DNA from: Burkholderia sp. BCC0322
GTDB taxonomy: Bacteria; Pseudomonadota; Gammaproteobacteria; Burkholderiales; Burkholderiaceae
Reading direction: 5' to 3'
Length of the DNA stretch: 64,000 bases
Assembly: GCF_902833045.1 (NCBI RefSeq)
Contig: NZ_CADFDU010000013.1
Coordinates: 147,498-211,497 of the forward strand
Shown here in pieces: positions 50,521-59,922 of this stretch. Below the pieces are notes generated by a model. That model searched no databases, had not been told where the DNA came from, and saw nothing but the letters and a program-made list of their open reading frames with translations. Both the position numbers and the translations under genes were made by a program. How positions within the stretch are numbered: the stretch's first letter is position 1; the number at the start of each line of letters is the position of its first letter.

Positions 50521-50879
50521 TGCGACGATTGTTGCGTGCCATTCACCATCTGGGTCACCGGAGCAGGGACACAAAAGTCGATTTACTCTGCCAATGCGGA
50601 ACTATCTGACGGATCGCCGTTCGCCGTGGACTTCTCCGTAACTTTGATCAGAGTAGATCAATCGACAAAAGCGTCCGAGTGGTTAACAATGATCCGCCCC
50701 ATACGCTCCCGCATTGCTGTATGCCGTCGACCACTTATCGTTGAATGGCCAGCACGATGCGAATGAGCATCGGAGTGCAGTTGGCACGGCTGCTCAGATC
50801 CGTGACACGGCCTGAGCCGATCCGAGGGTTGTTGCTGTGCATTGGATAATTGCTAATTTTTAGGTTTAACAAACTGATT
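50521..50879. other. 359 bp with no recognised gene
   Basis: The interval between the helicase and the Mrr-like gene has intermediate G/C content. A frame at 50536-50766 lacks a ribosome site and resembles nothing. The last 40 bases are A/T-rich and may hold the promoter of the next gene. Confidence 0.4.
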
Positions 50880-51689
50880 ATGAAACCAGGAAGCTCACTC
50901 GAAAAGGACGTCCAACGAGTCTACACCTTTCTCCTCAACATGCGAGATGAGGGTGTTGTCGTCGGCAATCAGGTGTACATGACTGGAAAATCTGGAGAGC
51001 AACATGAGATCGATGTCTATTACGAGTTCTTAAAAGCCGGAATCCGACATCGCGTTGCAATTGAATGTAAAGATTGGGCAACTCCGATATCAAAAGGGGA
51101 GATCCGAGATTTTGAATCAAAATTAAGAGACATCGGGAATATCACTGGAGTAATCGTCTCCAGAAATGGATATCAAAGTGGAGCCGAGGGATTCGCCAAA
51201 TATCACGATATCCTGCCTCTAAAATTCGAAGACCTTCCGTCCTTCAACGTCTTGCTAGCTGCACGACTAAAGACAGTGGCCTTGCCAGACGAAACTTACC
51301 ACGGCGAACCATTCTGGACGATAATGGAAATCGAGGACGGAAAGGCTACTGGATCGCATTTTGCGACCCAGTTCTCTGGGAGTGGGAAGTTAGCAATCCC
51401 GCTTACGTACTCTCGACAACATGCTCTTCGTATCTTCAAAGAGGCGAATCTAGACCCTACGAGGTGGGCTGTCCGGGGACTGCCTCGCTTCGCTTTGCGT
51501 GCCTTTCTTATAACGCTTGAATTGTATGAGAAGAAAATGGGAGGTGGTGCCGTGATATGTTATCTACCACCCGGCGCCAAACCGAATGCTCAATTTATCG
51601 GAGTTCCAGCATCGCGCGACGATCTTATTCGAGAGTACTATGGCGAACCAATTCCATCAATAGAAGACGCCGTAAATCGTCATTCGTGA
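50880..51689 (+). CDS. Mrr-like restriction endonuclease
   Basis: A 269-residue protein whose N-terminal half is a PD-(D/E)XK nuclease domain: YMTGKSGEQHEIDVYYEF supplies the aspartate and RVAIECKDW the E-x-K, close to Mrr_cat. The C-terminal half (from about residue 145) is unrecognised and may sense the target. ATG 50880 starts before the domain; its ribosome site is weak. A gene with a HEPN-type motif follows 24 bases later and is probably co-transcribed. Confidence 0.75.
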   Translation: MKPGSSLEKDVQRVYTFLLNMRDEGVVVGNQVYMTGKSGEQHEIDVYYEFLKAGIRHRVAIECKDWATPISKGEIRDFESKLRDIGNITGVIVSRNGYQSGAEGFAKYHDILPLKFEDLPSFNVLLAARLKTVALPDETYHGEPFWTIMEIEDGKATGSHFATQFSGSGKLAIPLTYSRQHALRIFKEANLDPTRWAVRGLPRFALRAFLITLELYEKKMGGGAVICYLPPGAKPNAQFIGVPASRDDLIREYYGEPIPSIEDAVNRHS

Positions 51690-51713
51690 GCGTTTGTCTC
51701 GCAATTGGCTAAA

Positions 51714-52421
51714 ATGAAATCAATCATCTTAAATGTCGCTGAAAGTTTGCGGAATCCTGATACCGCATTGGATCCGGACCCGCGAACGACGATGTTCACT
51801 GGACTGGACCTGCCATCTTTCGCTGCTCACCACCGCGACATCGAAGCCATTCAGCTCCCTGACCACGTGCCGGAAGCTGTTTGCATTCAATTCGAGACGG
51901 CTCGGAATCTCTACCTTTATGCTTGGTACGTGTACCGCTTCTTCCCGGTGTCCCAAAGCCAGGCACTATTCACGCTGGAATTAGGGCTCCGAACACGGCT
52001 GCCCAATAGACTGCCCGAGCGATATCAGAGTCCGCGGCTGCCCCAACCGATGCTGGCCGGCCTGCTGGCGTACGCGATAGACCAAGGTCTCATCCGAAAC
52101 GAGGGTTTCCGTCGCTGGCATCAGGCCGCAGAAGACCGTGCACGACAACGCCGATCAATGGACGTCTTCCAATCCATGATTGCTCAGCAACTCGAAAGCA
52201 TAGAAATCGACGAGAGCCCACAAGTCACAAGCACTCCTGAAGATCAAAGCTGGGATCTCGTGCAGATACTTCGTAAGCACCTTCCCAGTTTGCGAAACGA
52301 GTTAGCTCACGGCTCATCGATGTTGACAAATCAAGTGATCGGAACCATTGAACTGGTCGCGGAGATCTTGTCTCAGATCTATGCACCGGAGCCGAGAACG
52401 CCGGCTGCTGAGACCAACTAA
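51714..52421 (+). CDS. hypothetical protein with HEPN-type Rx4H motif
   Basis: A 235-residue soluble, mostly helical protein. Near the C-terminus LRNELAHGSSML contains R-N-E-L-A-H, the Rx4H pattern of HEPN domains, some of which are RNases in defence and toxin systems. Earlier parts (ETARNLYLYAWYVYRFFPVSQ and ALFTLELGLRTRL) match helices seen in such proteins, though the family is not certain. It lies 24 bases after the Mrr-like gene. The ATG at 51714 is preferred over a TTG 9 bases earlier. Confidence 0.6.
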   Translation: MKSIILNVAESLRNPDTALDPDPRTTMFTGLDLPSFAAHHRDIEAIQLPDHVPEAVCIQFETARNLYLYAWYVYRFFPVSQSQALFTLELGLRTRLPNRLPERYQSPRLPQPMLAGLLAYAIDQGLIRNEGFRRWHQAAEDRARQRRSMDVFQSMIAQQLESIEIDESPQVTSTPEDQSWDLVQILRKHLPSLRNELAHGSSMLTNQVIGTIELVAEILSQIYAPEPRTPAAETN

Positions 52422-52544
52422 GACCAGCATTCCGTCTGCAGCGCCTGCGCATCGCTAGCACGCCATTGAATTACTTGTGGTGAGGCTGAGCGCCGTGTCG
52501 ACCTTAGTAAGAGTTACAGTCGAGAGGTCTCAACCCACCACAGC

Positions 52545-53705
52545 TTAAGCAGCGATTGCGCTTCGTGGCCGACTTCGCACGCCCCGAGAGTTGCGAACTG
52601 GTGCAACAGGCTCCGGAACGTCTGCCAATACGACATTTATCGCGCGTTCCGCCTTAACGCGTAGTGCACGCCCGTAGCAACTCATCCCTTCCCAGTCTAC
52701 TACCCGCTCACCGCTGGCGTTAGTCGTCACCGGAACCATGATGCGGGTCTTCCGCAGGCGTCCAAGCGTTGCGCCGTTTCCTCCCCAGCTGAACCGGCTC
52801 ATCTGCTGCTTGATGAGCGTCGACAGAACAAGCGCACTGTCAGCACACAGACGCTCATGCCGAAGCACTTGAATGTTCTGGCTCGTGTAGAACGCCATCG
52901 GTTGGTACGCGACGGTTTGGGTGTCAAGACCAATGGTGATTGCGTTTCCGGGCTCTGGGTTCTTCTCCTGACGAACACACGTTCCGTCGATCCCGTTGTT
53001 CTCACGAGTCCGAGACACAAACGGATACCGGCCCTCACCTGTCGGAACCAACTTCGACTTATCGTACCAGGCCGACGACGCCTTCATCGATTTGAAGACA
53101 TCGGTAATGAGCATCGGTTCAAAGGTGAACTCCGGCAACGTATCGTCATCGTCTGACGATGATACGCGAGCCTCGACCATTCGCTCCTTCGCAACTCTGA
53201 GCAACTCTTCACCCAGCCGCGTCATCCCTTCCCAATCGACGACATGCTCTCCGTCAACATTGGTTGTCATAGGAACCATAATCTTCTGGCGACCAAGCCG
53301 ATGCAACGTCAGCTTGTATCCGAACCCGAACTTCGGGACACATTGTTGCGTGAGCATGCTCGCGATCAACAGCAACGCTGGCTCAGTGGCCTGGTCGGAC
53401 AGCGGCTCAAGCGCGATGACGTCGTCCGACGCGCTGAACGGAGCGGGTTGGTATTTCGCGTGACCAGTTCCCCCGTCTCCGTTGTATATCAGCGTCACCC
53501 ACCCCCCTGGAAATAGTACAGGGGTATCAGCGAAATCGGTAATGCTGTTGTTCATTCTCGACGCGCCGACAAACGGTGTGGCTCCTGACTTTCTATGAGC
53601 AGCGATCAACCGTCTTCCCTTGTGAGCGTGGAAGAGTCCCGTCTGACGCCCCTTGACGTCAACAACATACACCGGGGCGAATGTCAGCTTTTCAAATGCG
53701 CTCAC
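52545..53705 (-). CDS. restriction-modification specificity subunit (HsdS/BcgIB-like)
   Basis: A 386-residue protein with two similar halves. Each has a target-recognition-type region and ends with a matching stretch: RQKIMVPMTTNVDGEHVVDW in the first half and KTRIMVPVTTNASGERVVDW in the second. This internal duplication is typical of specificity subunits that bind split DNA sites. Its ATG overlaps the stop of the nuclease-methyltransferase gene by 4 bases, as in BcgI-like systems. It sets which sequence the enzyme recognises; the site cannot be predicted from the sequence. Confidence 0.75.
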   Translation of the reverse strand: MSAFEKLTFAPVYVVDVKGRQTGLFHAHKGRRLIAAHRKSGATPFVGASRMNNSITDFADTPVLFPGGWVTLIYNGDGGTGHAKYQPAPFSASDDVIALEPLSDQATEPALLLIASMLTQQCVPKFGFGYKLTLHRLGRQKIMVPMTTNVDGEHVVDWEGMTRLGEELLRVAKERMVEARVSSSDDDDTLPEFTFEPMLITDVFKSMKASSAWYDKSKLVPTGEGRYPFVSRTRENNGIDGTCVRQEKNPEPGNAITIGLDTQTVAYQPMAFYTSQNIQVLRHERLCADSALVLSTLIKQQMSRFSWGGNGATLGRLRKTRIMVPVTTNASGERVVDWEGMSCYGRALRVKAERAINVVLADVPEPVAPVRNSRGVRSRPRSAIAA

Positions 53706-55693
53706 GTGCCATCTCCCTCATTCCGTCGCTCTTCTTTCGCGGACTTGATGAGATCGCCATTGCCGTGAGCGTGCATATCCACCTGCCAGACGAGGTAGTC
53801 GGCAACTGTCGCCATGAAATCTTCGACGGTCGGAGGTTGGTCATTGAAATAAAAGTACGAATGCTGCCATTCATCCTGCGCAGTGACCTCCGATCGCACG
53901 ATAAACCTGGTGTCATCGACGGCATCTCCTCGCAGCACCTCAAGCAGGTGCCTACGCCGCGACGCTGCTGTGCCGTCATCCGTAAGCCCCCGGTGCATCT
54001 GCACTTTGTATCCATCGTGCTGGAAGTTGACGAACTTCACCTTCGCATCCAGCGGATGCGGTCGTCCTGCCGTAAACAGCACAATCACCGCATGCACCCC
54101 AACGCCTGAGTCAGCAAAGGTTTCACCGTTCATTGTGATCACCGCGTCGAGCGTATGTTTCTTCAACAGTGACACTTTTCGGCCCTTGTCGTCCGTCGTC
54201 TTCCCGACCATAGCCGACTGCGGAACGATCGCTGCGAGACGACCACCGGGGTTGAGAAACTCCAGCGCTCTCTCAATGAATGCCAGTTCAGATAAGTGGC
54301 GCGTCGTCTTATCCTTTGCCTGCGAGTAAGGCGGATTCAGCAGCACCTTCGTGAAGCCGTGCCCAGGGATCCAGCTGCCCCCTGTACCACGCTTATCTCC
54401 ACGCATCTCATGCAAGGGAGCCTCAAAAATCGAGTCGCGACGGAAATTCGCCTTACCGTCACCACGCAAGATCATGTTCGTTGCACCAATGGCGAACAGT
54501 TTGTCCTGGAGCTCGATCCCGTGGAGTCGATTCTTGCGAATGTCTTCCCTCAAAATCTCGTCGTCGCCGGCGTCTTTGAACATTCGGTGCATCGCAGCGA
54601 TAAGGAACGATGCAGTACCTGCCGTTGGGTCGAGGACCCAATCGCCAGCACCAACGTCGATCAGCTCGCTCATTAGCGAAGTGACGTGTTCGGGGGTAAG
54701 CACGATGCCGAGTGTGTTGCCGTCTCCACCGCCGTACGAAATAAACTCGTGGTAGAAGTTTCCGAGCACATCGAACGAGCTCATCGTGGGGTCAGTGACG
54801 ACCTTCTGCACGTCTGACTTCAGGATCTGCGCGAACCACCTGAGCGGGGTCATCCCCAGCTCCTTATGTACGCGGTTCAATGCTGGCGATTTTTCGATGA
54901 ACGCGAACTGATCAAGCAGCGTACCGATCTTCTGCTGCGGCCCAAAACCCTTAGAGAGCATGTAGGCATGCGCTGCTTTGTAGATCCGAGCACCGTCCCA
55001 GTCGTCTGGTAAATTCTGGTCGTAAGATCCTTTCAGCTCATCGAGCTCGAAGCCCGGTTTCTCCAAGGCCAGCAGAATTGCCGACACAAGCGGCGCCTTG
55101 CGATCGTTCTCGACCGAGCCGTAGTTGCGCATTCCCTCGTGCAAACGCGAGGCAGCCGCCTTTACGGTGTCGAGCCTAACCTCCGCCTGCGGCTTATTCC
55201 CGAGCACCGCAACCGAATGGTATTCGCCGATCGCTTCTGCTCCGAAGACATCGAGATTGTCGAGGTCGTCCAGCAACTTGATCTGGCCGGGCCCGACGTA
55301 AGCTACTGCGATCTCATGGTGGTGCTCTTCTCCTCCGATGCCGACTGCGAAGATGCCCTTGTACGGCACACCGTTGCGCAACATCCCGCTCGCATAGTGG
55401 ACCGCGCCATTGAGCGCATAGTCCTGCCTGTACGGGAAGTCGGTATTCACCTCACCATCTTCGAGGAACCGTGTGAAACGCGTCTCCTTCTTGTCTTCAA
55501 CAATCACAATGAAGTGATCTACGACAAACACGAACTCCGGTTTGCCTTCGCCTTTTGCGGTCTTCGACTTGGAGCTGCCCGCGAGAGCATCACGCTTCCA
55601 CTTCGGCCCACCGTCCTGCTCCCACGGTCTCGTTACTCCGATATCGCGCAGGAGGTCGCGCACGAACTGATCGGTGGCCTTCTCGTTGCCCAT
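53702..55693 (-). CDS. BcgI-like nuclease-methyltransferase (type IIB/IIG R-M)
   Basis: A 663-residue fusion. Residues 50-70 (GKPEFVFVV then IVIVEDKKE) give a PD-(D/E)XK nuclease with Glu66 and Lys68. The middle part is helical. The N6-adenine methyltransferase follows, with SAM motif I DPTAGTASF (355-363), HGIELQ, and catalytic NPPY (453-456). A type I HsdM would lack the N-terminal nuclease, so a single-chain BcgI-like enzyme is the better call. It forms an operon with the specificity subunit; a DUF6471 gene lies 73 bases upstream. Confidence 0.8.
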   Translation of the reverse strand: MGNEKATDQFVRDLLRDIGVTRPWEQDGGPKWKRDALAGSSKSKTAKGEGKPEFVFVVDHFIVIVEDKKETRFTRFLEDGEVNTDFPYRQDYALNGAVHYASGMLRNGVPYKGIFAVGIGGEEHHHEIAVAYVGPGQIKLLDDLDNLDVFGAEAIGEYHSVAVLGNKPQAEVRLDTVKAAASRLHEGMRNYGSVENDRKAPLVSAILLALEKPGFELDELKGSYDQNLPDDWDGARIYKAAHAYMLSKGFGPQQKIGTLLDQFAFIEKSPALNRVHKELGMTPLRWFAQILKSDVQKVVTDPTMSSFDVLGNFYHEFISYGGGDGNTLGIVLTPEHVTSLMSELIDVGAGDWVLDPTAGTASFLIAAMHRMFKDAGDDEILREDIRKNRLHGIELQDKLFAIGATNMILRGDGKANFRRDSIFEAPLHEMRGDKRGTGGSWIPGHGFTKVLLNPPYSQAKDKTTRHLSELAFIERALEFLNPGGRLAAIVPQSAMVGKTTDDKGRKVSLLKKHTLDAVITMNGETFADSGVGVHAVIVLFTAGRPHPLDAKVKFVNFQHDGYKVQMHRGLTDDGTAASRRRHLLEVLRGDAVDDTRFIVRSEVTAQDEWQHSYFYFNDQPPTVEDFMATVADYLVWQVDMHAHGNGDLIKSAKEERRNEGDGT

Positions 55694-55766
55694 CTACACC
55701 CCACTCCATGTCAAAGTCTGTGTCGAATGTTTCAAGAACATTCCGCAAAGCGAACAACTCTACTCG

Positions 55767-55991
55767 CTATTCGCCCAACCGCACCGTCTTGATGCCCAAT
55801 GCAGCCATGCACTGAGCGAAGAATGCAAAACTGAACGTGCCACGATTAATCTTCGCGGCTAGTCCCTTGTAGGTCTCGTGCACTCCGATTGCATTCAATC
55901 GACTCACTAGCTCTTCATAGCCAACGCCCGCCCGTGCCAGCTCGGCTTTGAGCAGGTTACATGCATAGCGGCTCCACTCGTCAGCAATCAT
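55767..55991 (-). CDS. DUF6471 protein, possible R-M regulator
   Basis: A 74-residue protein, WSRYACNLLKAELARAGVGY then LAAKINRGTFSFAFFAQCM, with the look of DUF6471, an HTH-like fold of unknown function. It precedes the nuclease-methyltransferase on the same strand, the place where controller proteins of restriction systems are found. That role is inferred from position. No strong ribosome site is seen at 55991. Confidence 0.65.
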   Translation of the reverse strand: MIADEWSRYACNLLKAELARAGVGYEELVSRLNAIGVHETYKGLAAKINRGTFSFAFFAQCMAALGIKTVRLGE

Positions 55992-56422
55992 CGGCAGCAG
56001 TCATTGTTTAACGTCCGAAATTCTACGTGAACGCATCACATTCCACAAATGTATTGATTTTGAAGTCTGTAAAGCTTGGGGCTCGAACTTGTGTTCACTG
56101 TTACTTCAGCGTCCTGGCAGGCCTTGGATCTGCACACTCAAGTCTTCTTGCCGTCGACTAACGGCTGCTCACTATCACTCACGCGATTGACAGTATGAGA
56201 GACGACGAAGTAGTGCCACTGATCGCGCGATCGTCTTGGGCATAGGAGAGCCCGAACAAACCGCATCGGCACCATCTACTTCAGCCAATCAAGTGCGAAA
56301 TGACACCGCATCCGGGAGAAGGACGAAGAACGTGTCCGATGCACTGCTCGTTGTGCTGCCAGTGACAATCGTACTCGTGCACCCAAAGTGTCTTGGTGTC
56401 GGTGCACAACTTCGACTCTCTA
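55992..56422. other. 431 bp without a supported gene
   Basis: The interval between mcrC and the DUF6471 gene has low G/C content, and no frame shows a ribosome site or motif. A plus-strand frame at 56236-56445 is probably chance. It separates the R-M operon from the McrBC operon and may carry the promoter for DUF6471. Confidence 0.4.
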
Positions 56423-57697
56423 TCACAAGAGGGGCGCCATCGTAATCGTAATCGTGGTAACACCGCCAGACTCGCCATCGTCGATTCGGAAAATGGGCGG
56501 CACGCAACCGTCAATCATATCGATGGGCTGAGGATAGACTAGTTCGAGGTGCGCACAACGAAAGCGCTTTGAATACGCGAGCATCTGGTACACGTCCGCT
56601 TCATCGACACCCCAATCGTCCGAGCTGGGATTCAGCGACTTCCATTTCGCATCGATGATCCGATCAAGCGAGTAGGGTGCGTCCTTTGACGCTTTCGTCC
56701 AGACCGTGACATCCGGCTTGAGAGTGAAGAAAGACTGCTTGCCCTGCTCGATGAGTGCACGTTGCGGCCCCTGCCGAATAACAATGTTCAGCGACTCCGC
56801 CTCCTTCAACTCTTCCCGGTGGCACACATAGTCTTCGAACAGTTTATTCATATCGAAGAGCAACGCGGGTGCAGCCGCGCTTCCGCTACGTAGGTCGGGA
56901 CTCGCTAGCTCAAGCAACCACTCGCACCATTGCATGACCGCGCGATAACGCAAAGTCTGACGATCGTAACGCAGCAGTCGAACATCGGCAGATGTCACAT
57001 GAACCTGCGCGACACTCGTCATCCGTGCGTGCAATTCGAACCACAAGCGCTGCGTCGACGCAAGCTTCGCCCAATGACGACATGCATCGAGCGCCGCTCG
57101 AATGATGCGATTGTATGGATTGTCGACTGTGAACTCGTCGTACTCGCAATGAAGCAGATGAGGGCGCGCGATGTTGTGCCGTAGCTGTCCCCGGGCGTGA
57201 AAACGCCCTCGCACCACGGTTAAGTCACCGAATTCCGGAACATAGCGCCTAATTAGTCCCGTCTGCGCCACGCCGAGGGCGCAGAGCAAAAATTCCCGGA
57301 TGAAAATCTCGAGCAGCGGCGCGTGCACTGCACCCTGCTGGGCGCTGCTCATCGACGATACCTTAAGCCTTCCTGCATGCTGCAGCATAGATAGCAGCGC
57401 GGCGCGCCCGCGCGATGCAGTATCTGCTTGGCTCCCAAGGTCGACCTTGGGCACGATCTCAAGTACACAAGACGCGGTCCGGACAATGCCACAATGCTGA
57501 GCGAGCTTCACGCCCCCGACAGTTCGCTGACAGAACCCCGGGCGCATATCGTTGATCTTGAGCAGTGCTTCCGCTTCTGGCGAAGTGAGATGCGCAGCGA
57601 CCGGTATCAGTCGACAGTTTGCGTCAGCGGGCGAGACTTCGTCTATCACCGGAATTAGCATGTGTTCGACCGCTGTCACAGTGCGTAGGACTTGCAT
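56423..57697 (-). CDS. mcrC: McrC-like nuclease subunit of type IV restriction
   Basis: A 424-residue McrC. The N-terminal part fits the DUF2357-like region, and the C-terminal PD-(D/E)XK nuclease appears as FTLKPDVTVW (PD at 328-329) and RIIDAKWKSL (Asp349, Lys351), preceded by NKLFEDYV. With McrB it cuts DNA with modified cytosines, driven by GTP. It lies 19 bases after mcrB in the same operon. Confidence 0.88.
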   Translation of the reverse strand: MQVLRTVTAVEHMLIPVIDEVSPADANCRLIPVAAHLTSPEAEALLKINDMRPGFCQRTVGGVKLAQHCGIVRTASCVLEIVPKVDLGSQADTASRGRAALLSMLQHAGRLKVSSMSSAQQGAVHAPLLEIFIREFLLCALGVAQTGLIRRYVPEFGDLTVVRGRFHARGQLRHNIARPHLLHCEYDEFTVDNPYNRIIRAALDACRHWAKLASTQRLWFELHARMTSVAQVHVTSADVRLLRYDRQTLRYRAVMQWCEWLLELASPDLRSGSAAAPALLFDMNKLFEDYVCHREELKEAESLNIVIRQGPQRALIEQGKQSFFTLKPDVTVWTKASKDAPYSLDRIIDAKWKSLNPSSDDWGVDEADVYQMLAYSKRFRCAHLELVYPQPIDMIDGCVPPIFRIDDGESGGVTTITITMAPLL

Positions 57698-57716
57698 CGA
57701 TGGTCCTCGCCTCGTG

Positions 57717-59669
57717 TCAGGATACTGTCGCCTCGTCCGGCATATCCGGTGCGTTCACCACGCCATCATCGTACAACGCGACGATATCCGCTGCAGTCCA
57801 AGACGATGGATCGCTAAGGGTTAGCGAAACGCGCGCCGCGGTCCCAACGAGATGGGCGCTACCCGGAAAAAGATTCGTCGGTGTGAGCGTTCGCGCGAGA
57901 AAGAAAACACTGGTCCTGTCGCGCCCAGTCAATGCCAACCGGACCTTCTCCATGTCGTCAAAAAAATATTCCTGCAGCAGCGGAATGACGCGCTCCGCAA
58001 GCCGCCTCCGCAATTCAGGAAGGTCGTCGATGGACATAAACGTTGCGTGACCGATAGCGTGGTTACGGTCGAGCATAAACTCGAGCCGGTCGTTGAGCCG
58101 CGTCAGGAGTTTGCGGAGATCGATCGAGCCGAGAGCTGGTGAAACACTGATAAGCTCTGGCTGCGGCGGGCACTCCACGAAGCGGAAACGTCTTCGTAAT
58201 GCGACATCCATTGTCGCTACGGATCGATCCGCAGTATTCATGGATGCGACGATATCGAGGTTGTCAGGTACGCTGAATTCTTCGTCCGTCGAGCCTGGCA
58301 ATCTAATCCATGTACCGTCACCTTCGTTCGGTTCACTCCCCGCCCTTGCACGCTTGGACGGTTCAATCAATGTGATGAGTTCACCAAAAACCTTCGCAAC
58401 GTTTGCGCGGTTAATCTCGTCGATGAAGAGGGTGAAACGTCGACTTGGGTCCGCATGAGCCAGTTCGCAGAGCTTTCGGAATGGACCCTTTTCATAAACC
58501 ACGGCAATTCCATTGCCGCTCGGCGCGGCAATTGGCCTCAAGCCCCCGACAAACTCTTCATACGAGTAGCTCGGGTGGAACGATACGAACGCGAAATCCT
58601 CGCCTGCTTCGAAAGCTTCACGCATACGGTACTGCATCCGATGCGTCTTTCCCGTCCCAGGCGGTCCATAGAATATTACGTTGTCTGAAATACGATGCGG
58701 AGGAGGGGTATCGTCACTTTCCTCATCATCGATTTCGGCCTCCTCTTCGACTTCCTTCGACGGCCGCACACCTGGCAAATTGAGGATATCGGAACCCGAC
58801 GGATCCTGCGGATCCGGCTTCTCCTTCAAAAGCGTACCTACAGGCGCCACGTAGTAGTCAACTGCGCCAGGAAACTGGATCTCCAGCTTGTTGCGCAGAT
58901 CCAGCAGCGCAGCGTCCTGCAACGGGCGGTTGCCGGCCATCGACTTTGCCCAAACCTTGTGCGCTCGCATAACCTTGTTTTTGTTGTCCTGGCTGAACAT
59001 CCGCTCGAACGACTCTGGAAACAAAACGTGGCAAAGCGTGTGATAAAGCTGACGGCCCTTTCCTGACGGAATAGAATTCAGCCAATCTGCGAAGTCGAAT
59101 CCGCTGCCGCTCAACAGTTTCGTTCGCTCAGATGGCGGCATGGCGGCTAACGCAGCGAAGGCCTGAACTGCGAACGCCATCTCGGATGGAAGGTACTGGT
59201 TGTACCCGGGCCCGGCACTTCCGAGCCCCGAAAGCACCGGTATTCCAAGAAAGCTAGATTGAGTTGGAAATGGCGCGGCAGGATTGAGATTCCATATCCC
59301 TTCGAGCCGTTTTAGCTTCTTGGGCGGTCGCAGATTCGTTGCGGGAAGCTCCACGATCCAGAAAATCTCGGCCATCAACGCAACGTCGAGAGCCGTGCAC
59401 GTAGATAACTGCAGTTCGAGCTTTTGATAGAACCCGCCCTCTCCCGGATCCGGCTGGTCAACGAAGTTCGCGATCAGATTCTGAAAGTGCGGCGTAGTCC
59501 AGATCGCCTGTCCTGGCAGAAAGAGCGACTGTTGATTGATCAGGCATTGCTGCTTGAACTCCTGCGCGGCCTTAAATACCTGCGGGGCATTCGGATGGTC
59601 GGGATTGAATCGGCTCATTAGCTTCTGGCGCGACGGCGTTGTGTTATGAATGTGTGAGGCGGCGCTCAT
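57717..59669 (-). CDS. mcrB: McrB-like AAA+ GTPase of type IV restriction
   Basis: A 650-residue protein. Residues 1-300 form an unassigned N-terminal domain that should bind target DNA; it does not resemble the E. coli McrB DUF3578 domain by eye. The AAA+ domain has Walker A GPPGTGKT (335-342), Walker B FIDEINR (415-421) and MNTADRS (477-483), the McrB motif linked to GTP use. VGGLRP near 375 is also typical. It is the first gene of the mcrBC operon. The ATG at 59618 is an alternative start. Confidence 0.88.
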   Translation of the reverse strand: MSAASHIHNTTPSRQKLMSRFNPDHPNAPQVFKAAQEFKQQCLINQQSLFLPGQAIWTTPHFQNLIANFVDQPDPGEGGFYQKLELQLSTCTALDVALMAEIFWIVELPATNLRPPKKLKRLEGIWNLNPAAPFPTQSSFLGIPVLSGLGSAGPGYNQYLPSEMAFAVQAFAALAAMPPSERTKLLSGSGFDFADWLNSIPSGKGRQLYHTLCHVLFPESFERMFSQDNKNKVMRAHKVWAKSMAGNRPLQDAALLDLRNKLEIQFPGAVDYYVAPVGTLLKEKPDPQDPSGSDILNLPGVRPSKEVEEEAEIDDEESDDTPPPHRISDNVIFYGPPGTGKTHRMQYRMREAFEAGEDFAFVSFHPSYSYEEFVGGLRPIAAPSGNGIAVVYEKGPFRKLCELAHADPSRRFTLFIDEINRANVAKVFGELITLIEPSKRARAGSEPNEGDGTWIRLPGSTDEEFSVPDNLDIVASMNTADRSVATMDVALRRRFRFVECPPQPELISVSPALGSIDLRKLLTRLNDRLEFMLDRNHAIGHATFMSIDDLPELRRRLAERVIPLLQEYFFDDMEKVRLALTGRDRTSVFFLARTLTPTNLFPGSAHLVGTAARVSLTLSDPSSWTAADIVALYDDGVVNAPDMPDEATVS

Positions 59670-59922
59670 CCCCCGCTTTCACTTAGCGCAATTGAAGCGC
59701 CGCAGTGAATGAGCCAGTCACTCGGATTATCGAGTACCTTAGCAGCTTTTCATGTGGTCTGTCCGGCACATCATCGATGTTTAGGCTCTCGTATAGCGAT
59801 CAATCCGCAGGAGCAGCTAGCGATGCAACGTCAGCGGTTCGGCACGATTGCCGCCGGCGCAGAGACTAAAATGATGTGTTGAGGCAGGGCCATCGCTAAC
59901 GAGCCCGCGCGATGGCCTTGAC

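Noticed and set aside
53702-55693. Type I restriction HsdM with HsdS
   Set aside because: No hsdR gene is nearby, and the N-terminal PD-(D/E)XK nuclease in the methyltransferase chain fits BcgI-like enzymes better.
55992-56422. tRNA-like segment with a CTCGAAC stretch
   Set aside because: No acceptor or anticodon stem could be built around it.
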